A stretch of DNA of 10,872 bases from Nitrososphaerota archaeon (GTDB lineage Archaea; Thermoproteota; Nitrososphaeria; Nitrososphaerales; JAHFOH01). The notes beneath the pieces are model-generated. The model worked only from the letters and a program-made list of their open reading frames with translations. It searched no databases and was not told the origin of the DNA. A program made the position numbers and the translations under genes. Shown here piece by piece: positions 1-6,038 of this stretch; the first letter of the stretch is position 1, and every line of letters begins with the position of its first letter. The DNA lies in assembly GCA_023266955.1 (NCBI GenBank), contig JAHFOH010000038.1:1-10872 (forward strand). The letters are read 5' to 3'.

Positions 1-513
1 GACAGCGATGTGGAGGTCGGTGTGGAGACACTGCAGAGGTACGTGGCGGCGCTGGACGGCGCGGATTTGGCAGTGGCATCGAAGCGGCATCCTGCATCGC
101 GAGTGGAGGTCCCGACGATGCGGCGGTTCTTGAGCTATGGCTTCCGGGTGTTAGTGAAGCTGCTGACCGGGGTTAAGGTCTCCGATACCCAGGCGGGGCT
201 GAAAGCATGTCGTGCGAGTGCTTTGGATAGACTGTTGCCTCTGGTGTTGGTGAAGAAGTATGCTTTTGATGTGGAGCTGCTGACGGTGGCGCAGTTGCTC
301 GGGATGAGAGTGGCGGAGCTACCGGTAGCAATACGGCTGAGACGGCAGTTTAAGGTGAAGGCGGTGGTGAGGATGCTCGTGGATGTGCTCGAAATTGCGT
401 ACCGGTTACGGGTGAAGCGGTGGTATCAAGCCAACATGAGTAATCACAAGGCAAAGTACGAGCTGCAGCTCGTGACACAAGTCAGAAGGGGTGTTGAAGA
501 ACGAGCTGGGTGA
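1..513 (+). CDS. GT2 polyprenyl-phosphate-sugar synthase-like, 5' end cut off
   Basis: This is the C-terminal 170 residues of a family 2 glycosyltransferase of the dolichol-phosphate mannosyl/glucosyltransferase type, which moves a sugar from a nucleotide donor to polyprenyl phosphate on the cytoplasmic side of the membrane. The frame is open to the window edge and begins Asp-Ser-Asp, matching the metal-binding DxD motif that lies about 90 residues into this family, so the GTG at position 10 is not the real start. Family hallmarks follow: a 'SDTQAGLKACR' block near residue 60, then 'FDVELL' with 'ELPVAIR' near residues 83-108. The end is a basic amphipathic helix, with no membrane segments. 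Codon use is unusual for the window: I count 34 of the first 60 codons ending in G, against 12 of the first 60 in the related gene at 7798. Sugar and acceptor cannot be assigned. Confidence 0.85.
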   Translation, partial: DSDVEVGVETLQRYVAALDGADLAVASKRHPASRVEVPTMRRFLSYGFRVLVKLLTGVKVSDTQAGLKACRASALDRLLPLVLVKKYAFDVELLTVAQLLGMRVAELPVAIRLRRQFKVKAVVRMLVDVLEIAYRLRVKRWYQANMSNHKAKYELQLVTQVRRGVEERAG

Positions 514-541
514 GGGTTACAAGCAATTCTCATGATAATTT

Positions 542-772
542 ATGCTGAAGAGGTATCGATACGTGGCGTATCTGATTGATTGGGATGGGAGAGAGCAGAA
601 GATGGTTTTTGAGGATACGGAGAAGGCCGTGATATACGCTAAGAGCCGAGGGTTGCGAATCATCCGTATGCACAGGTCAGATTATCGAGCAGGAAATCTA
701 AGCGCGGTCAAGTCTACGTCCTCTAATGTTGAGAAGAAGGGTACGGATAAGCGGTCTGATCAAAACGCGTAG
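542..772 (+). CDS. Small hypothetical protein, 76 aa
   Basis: I do not recognise this protein. It starts at ATG 542, 28 bases after the preceding stop, and ends 10 bases before the TrmB-like gene, in the same direction. Residues 1-45 look like a compact fold: a strand with aromatic and basic residues (YRYVAYLIDWDG), a second strand (QKMVFED), a helix (TEKAVIYAKSRG) and a final strand (LRIIRMHRS). The last 25 residues are polar, Ser/Lys/Asp-rich and probably disordered. There is no signal peptide, membrane helix or cysteine pair. No clear Shine-Dalgarno sequence precedes the ATG. The gene may be real because of its compact spacing and plausible alternating strand pattern, but no function is assigned. 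A role with the adjacent regulator is only a guess from position. Confidence 0.5.
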   Translation: MLKRYRYVAYLIDWDGREQKMVFEDTEKAVIYAKSRGLRIIRMHRSDYRAGNLSAVKSTSSNVEKKGTDKRSDQNA

Positions 773-782
773 CCATCCCTAA

Positions 783-1136
783 TTGGCGGATTCAATAGAG
801 GTTCGCTTTAGACTGTTGAAGTTTGTGGGTCTGACTCAGACTGAGGCTAGGCTCTACTTGGCTCTTGTTAGGCTTGGGCCTTCCCACTATAGATCCTTGA
901 TCGGAGAGACAGGGATAAGTTATGGGAAGATTCACTCAGTGCTGAAGAAACTGGTCGGTAAAGGCTTCGCTAAATCGGTGGCTGAGAGGCCTAAGACTTT
1001 CTTGGCAGCTGATCCGTCGAAGGTGCTATCTGAACCTCTGGAAGTGCTTAGCAACAGCGCCCTCCAAGGCATGCTAGAGGAGTACCTGAAGTCATACTCG
1101 ATGTTCTCCGCTAGCGAGCGGAGAGAAGAACGCTAG
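783..1136 (+). CDS. TrmB-like winged-helix protein without a sensor domain
   Basis: This 117-residue protein is a probable DNA-binding regulator. Residues 10-75 match the TrmB-family winged helix: an LLKFVGLTQTEARLYLALV opening, a helix-turn-helix around 36-58 (SLIGETGISYGKIHSVLKKL), and a wing ending 'PKTFLAADP', which leads into a short helical tail. Typical TrmB proteins are over 200 residues and carry a C-terminal sugar-binding domain. That domain is absent here, so direct sugar sensing is unlikely. The TTG start at 783 follows an in-frame TAA at 780-782, so no upstream extension is possible. No Shine-Dalgarno sequence is visible. The TAG stop at 1134-1136 is followed at once by the ATG of the next glycosyltransferase, which suggests co-transcription and perhaps coupled translation. 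It may control this glycosylation cluster, but no operator site could be recognised. Confidence 0.8.
   Translation: MADSIEVRFRLLKFVGLTQTEARLYLALVRLGPSHYRSLIGETGISYGKIHSVLKKLVGKGFAKSVAERPKTFLAADPSKVLSEPLEVLSNSALQGMLEEYLKSYSMFSASERREER
1105..1124 (+). other. Perfect 8-bp hairpin at the regulator/glycosyltransferase junction
   Basis: TCTCCGCT at 1105-1112 and AGCGGAGA at 1117-1124 are exact reverse complements with a four-base loop (AGCG). The hairpin lies in the last codons of the TrmB-like gene and ends 12 bases before the ATG at 1137. The hexamer CGCTAG, whose first copy overlaps the hairpin, occurs again at 1131-1136 and there includes the stop codon. There is no T-run after it, so a simple terminator is unlikely. 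A role in translation initiation of the downstream gene, or chance, are the main options. Confidence 0.4.
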
Positions 1137-2192
1137 ATGGTGTTTAGGGATGTGAATCGACCATTCGTGTCGATAATCATACCTTGTAGGCGGATTGATG
1201 GTACAGAGCTGGAATGCATTGAGGGCTGTCTGAGTTTGGACTATCCGAATTTTGAGGTGATTGTGCTCCCGGATGATCAGCAGGGTACGCGTTTGCCTAA
1301 TAGTCCTGTCACTGTGGTCGCTACGGGGCCCGTTCGACCAGGTGTGAAGCGAAATCGTGGTTTGGATCATGCTAAGGGAGAGGTAATCGCTTTCATAGAC
1401 TCCGACGCCTTTCCCGATAGGGAATGGCTGACAAATGCAGTAGATCTGCTGCGTATTGAAAGTGTTGCTGTCGCTGGCGGTCCTTCCCTGACGCCTGATA
1501 CTGACACTCTTCCGCAGAAAGCTAGCGGCCTGGTTCTGGCCTCATGGCTCGGCGCGGGAAGTTTGGCGGCAAGATATCGGCGAAGTAGGATCATCGAAGT
1601 CGATGACCTTCCCACTTCGAACTTCGTCGTTCACAGATCAGTTCTTGAGAGGATGAAGGACTCGCTTGTAAATTACTGGCCTGGGGAGGACACATACATT
1701 TGTCGCCTTGTCAAGAGTTTAGGAATGAGGAGCCTTTACTCGCCGAACGTAGTTGTTTATCACCATAGGAGAGCTTTGTTTAAGTCACATCTTAAGCAGA
1801 TATGGAGTTATGGATTGCACCGTGGATACTTCGCCAAGAAGTATCCGGAGAACTCTAGAAGGGCGATTTTCTTTGTTCCATCAGCCTTTCTCATAGGGTT
1901 AGTAGGCGGTCTTCCATTTTCTCTGCTGAATACTCTGATCTTCCAGCTTTATGGGATTGTACTTTCACTTTATGCGATTCTCTGCATCGTGGAAGGATTG
2001 CGGACACGCGACTTAAAGGCGGCTCTATATGTGCCAGTTGGTATTTTCTTGAGCCATTTGACGTATGGAGCGGCATTCTTGACAGGCCTTTTCTCTAGAC
2101 GACTTACAGAGGATGTGCAGAATGAAAGTATACCCTCGATCCCTGGGGGTAATGATTTTATCGAAACTCAGCAGCTTAGAAGCGAGAAGTAA
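1137..2192 (+). CDS. GT2 glycosyltransferase with C-terminal membrane helices
   Basis: This 351-residue protein is an inverting family 2 (GT-A fold) glycosyltransferase, probably acting at the cytoplasmic face of the membrane on a lipid-linked glycan. The N-terminal strand (FVSIIIPCRR, 10-19) opens the nucleotide-binding fold. The basic stretch 'VKRNRGLDHAKGE' precedes the metal-binding DSD at 88-90. 'GEDTYICR' at 183-190 corresponds to the conserved ED motif carrying the catalytic base. The region 'YHHRR' then 'QIWSYGLHRGYF' near 208-232 resembles membrane-associated GT2 enzymes such as succinoglycan and archaeal Agl-type transferases. About three hydrophobic segments lie at 243-260, 261-287 and 295-318, followed by a polar tail of about 30 residues. 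The ATG directly abuts the regulator's TAG, and the radical SAM gene starts 9 bases after the stop, so the three genes probably form one operon. Sugar specificity is unknown. Confidence 0.88.
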   Translation: MVFRDVNRPFVSIIIPCRRIDGTELECIEGCLSLDYPNFEVIVLPDDQQGTRLPNSPVTVVATGPVRPGVKRNRGLDHAKGEVIAFIDSDAFPDREWLTNAVDLLRIESVAVAGGPSLTPDTDTLPQKASGLVLASWLGAGSLAARYRRSRIIEVDDLPTSNFVVHRSVLERMKDSLVNYWPGEDTYICRLVKSLGMRSLYSPNVVVYHHRRALFKSHLKQIWSYGLHRGYFAKKYPENSRRAIFFVPSAFLIGLVGGLPFSLLNTLIFQLYGIVLSLYAILCIVEGLRTRDLKAALYVPVGIFLSHLTYGAAFLTGLFSRRLTEDVQNESIPSIPGGNDFIETQQLRSEK

Positions 2193-2201
2193 CTCAAAAT
2201 A

Positions 2202-3695
2202 ATGAAAGTAGCTGTCTCCTATCCTCCTATTCCAACTGAGAAGGGCTCTCCTCTTCTAGCTCAGAATAGGCAGTTCCAGTACTTCAATGAGCCTACCTTC
2301 ATTTATCCGTGTGTGCCTGCGGCTGCTGCTAGTCTTCTGGCGGATCGGGGTTATGATGTGATGTGGGATGATGCGATTAGTGAGGAGAAGGAGTATTCAC
2401 GCTGGCTCGATGATGTTAGCCGTGACGCCCCGGACCTGATTGCTATCGAAACGAAGGCTCCTACCGTGAAGTGGTATTGGCGTGTCATCGGCGATATCAA
2501 GCGGGTGAGCCCTGAAACGAAGACAGTTCTTTATGGTGATCATGTCACAGCTTATCCGGAAGAGTCTCTTCTCAATAGTCAGGTGGACTATGTGATTACT
2601 GGTGGAGATTACGACTTTACGTTGCTTACTTTAGCGAAGTATTTGGAGGGTAAGGGGAAGCCTGAAGGGGGGATATGGTACAGGGAGAATGGCGATTTTA
2701 GGAATACTGGAGTTTTTACTCAGAGGCATAATCTGAATGAGGAACCTTTCATTGATCGTGACCTGACTAAGTGGTGGCTCTACAGTGTTCACAATGGCAA
2801 CTTCAAGTATACTCCTGGTACTTACACGATGGTTGGTAGGGATTGCTGGTATCGTAAGGATGGTGGATGCACGTTCTGCTCTTGGACGATTCATTATCCT
2901 GCGTTCAATGTTAGGTTGCCTGAATCTTTGTTGGATGAGGTGGGGAGGCTTATTGACAAGTATGGGATTGTTGAGATCTTTGATGATACTGGGACGTTTC
3001 CGATAGGACCTTGGCTGAGGACGTTCTGCAAAGGCATGATCGAAAGGGGGTATAATGAACAGCTGTACTTTGGCTGTAATATGAGGTTCGGTGCGCTTTC
3101 TTTTGATGACTATAAGCTGATGAAGAAGGCTAATTTCAGGTTCATCCTCTATGGATTGGAATCGGCTAATCAGAAGACGTTGGATCTTCTGAATAAGGGT
3201 GTTACGGAGAAGCAGCAGATAGATACATGCATTAAAGCTGCAAAGGCTGGTCTTGATCCTCATCTTACTATTATGTTCGGTTATCCTTGGGAGACGAAGA
3301 AGGAGGCTATGAGGACTGTGCAGCTTGCCAAGTGGTTGCTGAAGAAGGGTTATGCGAAGACTTGGCAGGTTACTATTGTTATTCCGTATCCTGGTACGCC
3401 TTTGTTTGAGATGGCTAAGGCTAATGGATGGTTGAAGACGGAGGATTGGGAGAGGTATGATATGAGGGCGCCTGTGATGAAGACACCTATGAGTGAAGGG
3501 GAAGTGATGGAGATTGTTCAGGGGTTGTATAAGGTGGCTTTTGACCCGGAGTTTGTCGTTAGAAAGGTTATTGGAATACGGAGTTTGGAGGACCTAAAGT
3601 TCTTGGTAAGAGGCGCGAAGAATATTTTCGGGCATATTAGAGATTTTGCGCCGGAACAAACCACGCAGGGTCTCAGGGGCAGGTCTGGGGAATAG
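2202..3695 (+). CDS. B12-binding-domain radical SAM enzyme with CX7CX2C cluster motif
   Basis: This 497-residue protein has the layout of class B (cobalamin-dependent) radical SAM enzymes, which often methylate unactivated carbons or make C-C bonds. Residues 1 to about 160 form a Rossmann-like B12-binding domain: 'PCVPAAAASLLADRGYDV', 'GDHVTAYPEE', and 'VDYVITGGDYDFTL' all match the family. No DXHXXG ligand motif is seen, which is common in this group. The radical SAM barrel follows at about 205-430, with cysteines C215, C223 and C226, giving CX7CX2C rather than CX3CX2C. 'EIFDDTGTFP', 'LYGLESANQKTLDLLNKG', 'MFGYPWETKKEA' and 'PYPGTPLFEMA' are typical later barrel motifs. The C-terminal 'IRSLEDLKFLVRGAKNIFGHIRDF' region also recurs in this family. 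A substrate among sugars, polyprenol or membrane lipid is inferred only from context. Part of the gene has extreme G/T-ending codon use. Confidence 0.9.
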   Translation: MKVAVSYPPIPTEKGSPLLAQNRQFQYFNEPTFIYPCVPAAAASLLADRGYDVMWDDAISEEKEYSRWLDDVSRDAPDLIAIETKAPTVKWYWRVIGDIKRVSPETKTVLYGDHVTAYPEESLLNSQVDYVITGGDYDFTLLTLAKYLEGKGKPEGGIWYRENGDFRNTGVFTQRHNLNEEPFIDRDLTKWWLYSVHNGNFKYTPGTYTMVGRDCWYRKDGGCTFCSWTIHYPAFNVRLPESLLDEVGRLIDKYGIVEIFDDTGTFPIGPWLRTFCKGMIERGYNEQLYFGCNMRFGALSFDDYKLMKKANFRFILYGLESANQKTLDLLNKGVTEKQQIDTCIKAAKAGLDPHLTIMFGYPWETKKEAMRTVQLAKWLLKKGYAKTWQVTIVIPYPGTPLFEMAKANGWLKTEDWERYDMRAPVMKTPMSEGEVMEIVQGLYKVAFDPEFVVRKVIGIRSLEDLKFLVRGAKNIFGHIRDFAPEQTTQGLRGRSGE

Positions 3696-3709
3696 AGGTA
3701 CCGACCTGC
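3679..3709 (+). repeat. Inverted repeat across the radical SAM stop codon
   Basis: GCAGGTC at 3679-3685 and GACCTGC at 3703-3709 are exact reverse complements separated by 17 bases. The TAG stop (3693-3695) and the small palindrome GGTACC (3697-3702) lie in the loop. It sits at the end of a run of closely packed genes and upstream of a new promoter candidate, so it may mark the 3' end of a transcript or stabilise it. No T-tract follows directly, so termination at this site is not demonstrated. Confidence 0.3.
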
Positions 3710-3761
3710 GAAGTAAATCCCCATACTCAAAGCAACAGTCTCTTATGTTCCGATTCCAACG

Positions 3762-3771
3762 TTATTATAAT
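3762..3771 (+). promoter_or_regulatory. Likely archaeal TATA box for the gene at 3791
   Basis: TTATTATAAT is the most TATA-like element in the longest clean gap of the first half of the window. Its centre is about 25 bases before the ATG at 3791. Archaeal transcription starts about 25-27 bases after the TATA centre, so the transcript would begin at or next to the ATG, making it leaderless. No convincing purine-rich BRE is present just upstream. A weak AAGGG at 3782-3786 could act as a ribosome site instead. Confidence 0.5.
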
Positions 3772-3790
3772 TGATGAACTGAAGGGATAA

Positions 3791-4666
3791 ATGATCGTAT
3801 CCATAGTTATCTCTACTCGTAATGCTGCGGGAACCCTTGAAACCTGTTTAAAGTCGGTAAGATTACAAAACTATCGGAACGGGGAGATCGTGATAGCCGA
3901 TAATTATAGCGTAGACAACACTAGAGAAATAGGCAAAAGGTACGGTGCGAAGGTAATAACCTGCGGTCCTCGGCCACCTCATAACAATTACTTCACTGGG
4001 CCTATACAAAAGAAGCTTGGGACTTTGCATGCTTCAGGCGACTTCATCTTTTTGGTTGATGCGGACATGATACTGGAGCTTGGTCTCATAGAAGAGTGTT
4101 TAGAACTGTGTCGCGACGGTGCTCAGGCAATAGCAATTCCGGAGCTTTCATTCGGAAATGGATTTTGGTCTACCTGCAAAGTTGCTGAACGGAAATGCTA
4201 TTTTGAATCCTCATTTAGCGATTGGGCCATCCAAGCCTGTAGATTTTTTGAACGATCTACTTTCAAGTCAATTGGTGGTTGGGATGGCGTTACTGGTGTT
4301 TTTGATGATTGGTATCTAACTGCAAGGCTCCGAAGCCGAGGCTATAGAATTTCCCGGAGTCGCAAGCGTATTTTCCATAATGAAGGACATTTGACATTAA
4401 GGAGAATTATCATGAAAAAACATAGCATGGGCAAAGTTGGTTTCCTGATGAAGTATCTGTCGCTGGGAGGTAAATCGTTCGCTACGGTTTCTGATCAGCT
4501 GACACCCCTCAGAATAATTTGGTTGTTGAGCAAGCTTGCTAGGATGAACAAAAACTTGGCGATAATTCTTGGCGTTCTCTTTTTGAAGGTAATTGAGGGG
4601 ATGGCATTTATGACAGGTATTGTGGGCAAGCCGAAGAACTACGAGTCTGATCTAAATCAACTTTAA
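3791..4666 (+). CDS. GT2 glycosyltransferase with C-terminal hydrophobic segment
   Basis: This 291-residue family 2 glycosyltransferase begins directly with the nucleotide-binding strand (MIVSIVISTRNAAGTLETCL). 'IVIADNYSVDNT' at 33-44 is the uracil/ribose-side Asp motif. 'LVDADM' places the metal-binding DAD at 90-92. 'GGWDGVTGVFDDWYLTARL' at 162-180 carries the acidic pair D172-D173 in the position of the usual ED catalytic-base motif. 'FHNEGH' at 195-200, followed by a basic stretch, resembles GT2 enzymes that act on polyprenyl-linked glycans. One hydrophobic helix at about 256-277 probably anchors it to the membrane. It appears to start a new transcription unit with its own TATA-like box. 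The codon use is more AT-rich than in the preceding gene. Donor and acceptor are not identifiable. Confidence 0.87.
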   Translation: MIVSIVISTRNAAGTLETCLKSVRLQNYRNGEIVIADNYSVDNTREIGKRYGAKVITCGPRPPHNNYFTGPIQKKLGTLHASGDFIFLVDADMILELGLIEECLELCRDGAQAIAIPELSFGNGFWSTCKVAERKCYFESSFSDWAIQACRFFERSTFKSIGGWDGVTGVFDDWYLTARLRSRGYRISRSRKRIFHNEGHLTLRRIIMKKHSMGKVGFLMKYLSLGGKSFATVSDQLTPLRIIWLLSKLARMNKNLAIILGVLFLKVIEGMAFMTGIVGKPKNYESDLNQL

Positions 4667-4733
4667 AAGAAAATGGTCTGCTGGGCAAGCTGACATTGTT
4701 ATTGATAATCCCAATCTCAGGAATGATGGATAA
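4656..4733 (+). pseudogene. Possible tail of a lost P-loop kinase (weak)
   Basis: In the frame of 4656, out of frame with the gene ending at 4666, 25 codons run to the TAA at 4731-4733 and include QADIVIDNPNLRNDG (4686-4730). 'ADIVIDN' followed by a polar tail resembles the C-terminal region of uridine-kinase, phosphoribulokinase or dephospho-CoA-kinase-like proteins. No start codon or kinase body is present, so if real it is a remnant left by a deletion. The same bases also contain an AT-rich TTATTGATAAT (4699-4709) that could be promoter sequence for the epimerase. A chance match is quite possible. Confidence 0.15.
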
Positions 4734-4748
4734 CTTCTAGGCGAACAG

Positions 4749-5888
4749 ATGAAAGCAAAACGTATCGATAGAGTCCTAGTGACCGGTGGACTGGGCTTTA
4801 TTGGTCGTTACACTATAGATCTGCTAGCTGAAAGAGAATATGAAGTCAACATACTTGACAAAATGGAGCCTCAAGCGCATCATTGGAATAGAAGAAGCTC
4901 AAAGATGGGGAGGCCATCGTCAACTGTCATCATTGGAGACGTAAGGAAAAGAGAAGATGTGGAGAGAGCGCTTGATGGCGTCGATGCCGTGATCCACTTA
5001 GCAGCTTCTGTAGGAGTCGGCCAGTCTATGTATGAAGTTGAGAGGTACGTGGACAATAACACTAGGGGCACAGCGACACTCCTCAACGCTGTTATCGATA
5101 GGAACCCCTCTATCAGAAAGTTGGTCGTGGCATCCTCGATGTCTGTCTACGGTGAAGGAAAGTATGTCTGCGAAGTCTGTGGCCCTGCCTATCCTAGTGA
5201 TCGCACCGAAGACCAGCTAAGGGACCGCCAGTGGGAGCCTAACTGCCCCACATGCGGCCGAGTTCTTACGGCTGCCGCCACGAGCGAAGATAGGGTGCTG
5301 TTGCCCTCCTCAATTTATGCACAATCAAAAAGACATCAGGAGGAAATGTGCCTGCTTATCGGAAGAACATACGGCATCCCAACGATTGCCCTCAGGTATT
5401 TCAGTGTCTATGGTCCGGGACAGTCTCTGAGCAATCCTTACACAGGGGTCTGCGCACTCTTCGCTAGCAGAATACTGAACAAAAAGCCTCCCTACCTCTT
5501 CGAAGATGGTGCGCAGCTTCGCGACTTCGTCAGTGTCTTTGACGTTGCTCAAGCCAATCTCCTAGCTCTAGAGAAGAACGAAGCCGGAAAGGCGATAAAT
5601 GTTGGGAGCGGAACGCCAAGCTCGATCAAAGATGTCGCTCGAAGGTTGATAGGTGTCCTAGGTGCTAGAACAAGGTCATACATCTCCGGCCGCTATAGGA
5701 AAGGAGATATCAGACATTGCTTCGCAGACATAACGTTAGCCCGCGATCTTTTAGATTATAAGCCGAGAATCACCTTGGAAGAGGGCTTCAAGCATTTCGC
5801 GGCCTGGGCTGTGAAGAATATAGCTATTGCGCAGGATCGGTCAAAGATGGCTCTCGATGAACTTAGGGAAAAGAGTCTCGCAATTTGA
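4749..5888 (+). CDS. NAD-dependent nucleotide-sugar epimerase with four-Cys insert (dTDP-L-rhamnose 4-epimerase-like)
   Basis: This 379-residue extended short-chain dehydrogenase probably epimerises a nucleotide-activated sugar in the cytoplasm to supply the transferases around it. The NAD-binding motif TGGLGFIG has glycines at 13, 16 and 19, with D37 at the end of strand 2 where NAD-preferring enzymes carry an acid. 'GDVRKRED' (63-70) and 'HLAASVGVG' (83-91) complete the Rossmann core. The catalytic SSMSVYG is at 129-135, and YAQSK supplies Y190 and K194. Between them lies an insert with C141-x2-C144 and C166-x2-C169, a zinc-ribbon-like arrangement, plus 'QWEPNCPTCG'. This insert is familiar from epimerases annotated as dTDP-L-rhamnose 4-epimerase. 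'RYFSVYGPGQ' and 'LRDFVSVFDVAQAN' are standard substrate-domain motifs. No Shine-Dalgarno sequence precedes ATG 4749. UDP-sugar 4-epimerases and dehydratases are alternatives. Confidence 0.87.
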   Translation: MKAKRIDRVLVTGGLGFIGRYTIDLLAEREYEVNILDKMEPQAHHWNRRSSKMGRPSSTVIIGDVRKREDVERALDGVDAVIHLAASVGVGQSMYEVERYVDNNTRGTATLLNAVIDRNPSIRKLVVASSMSVYGEGKYVCEVCGPAYPSDRTEDQLRDRQWEPNCPTCGRVLTAAATSEDRVLLPSSIYAQSKRHQEEMCLLIGRTYGIPTIALRYFSVYGPGQSLSNPYTGVCALFASRILNKKPPYLFEDGAQLRDFVSVFDVAQANLLALEKNEAGKAINVGSGTPSSIKDVARRLIGVLGARTRSYISGRYRKGDIRHCFADITLARDLLDYKPRITLEEGFKHFAAWAVKNIAIAQDRSKMALDELREKSLAI

Positions 5889-5924
5889 TCGCGCGATCTT
5901 AGAGAAACCGCCAAAGGTAGATAT

Positions 5925-5940
5925 TTGGAGCTACCAAATG
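5925..5940 (+). promoter_or_regulatory. Ribosome binding site and probable original start of the GT39 gene
   Basis: GGAG at 5927-5930 is followed after seven bases by ATG 5938-5940. This is the best Shine-Dalgarno/start pair in the second half of the window. The ATG frame runs only 13 codons, to a TAG at 5977-5979. The GT39 frame opens one base earlier, right after a TGA at 5973-5975. This points to 5938 as the ancestral start. Confidence 0.45.
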
Positions 5941-6038
5941 AGATCTAGTTCAGACTCCGCCCTCGTTGGGGCTGACTAGCAGTCGACTCGCTACTCGTCT
6001 CGTCTTTACTATTCATTGCAGCTCTTGTTCCTAGGCTA
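5938..6038 (+). other. Displaced N-terminus of the GT39 gene (probable frameshift)
   Basis: From the TGA at 5973-5975 the GT39 frame is open, and from 5976 it encodes LAVDSLLVSSLLFIAALVPR, a typical first membrane helix. No ATG, GTG or TTG occurs in that frame before TTG 6039, which lies after the helix. The upstream ATG 5938 with its GGAG is in a different frame. A single-base change in length between about 5963 and 5978 would join ATG, helix and main frame into one protein of about 609 residues. Sequencing error, real inactivation, programmed shifting and a non-standard start are all possible. Confidence 0.5.

Noticed and set aside
10..12. GTG at position 10 as the start of the first gene
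   Set aside because: The frame is open to the window edge and begins with the DxD motif, which lies well inside this family's proteins.
532..580. Alternative ATG 532 just before the 542 gene
   Set aside because: It is in a different frame and ends after about 15 codons.
2631..3263. 210-codon open frame on the minus strand inside the radical SAM gene
   Set aside because: The + strand gene avoids A-ending codons here, which removes TTA, CTA and TCA and hence minus-strand stops. The antisense translation shows no domain.
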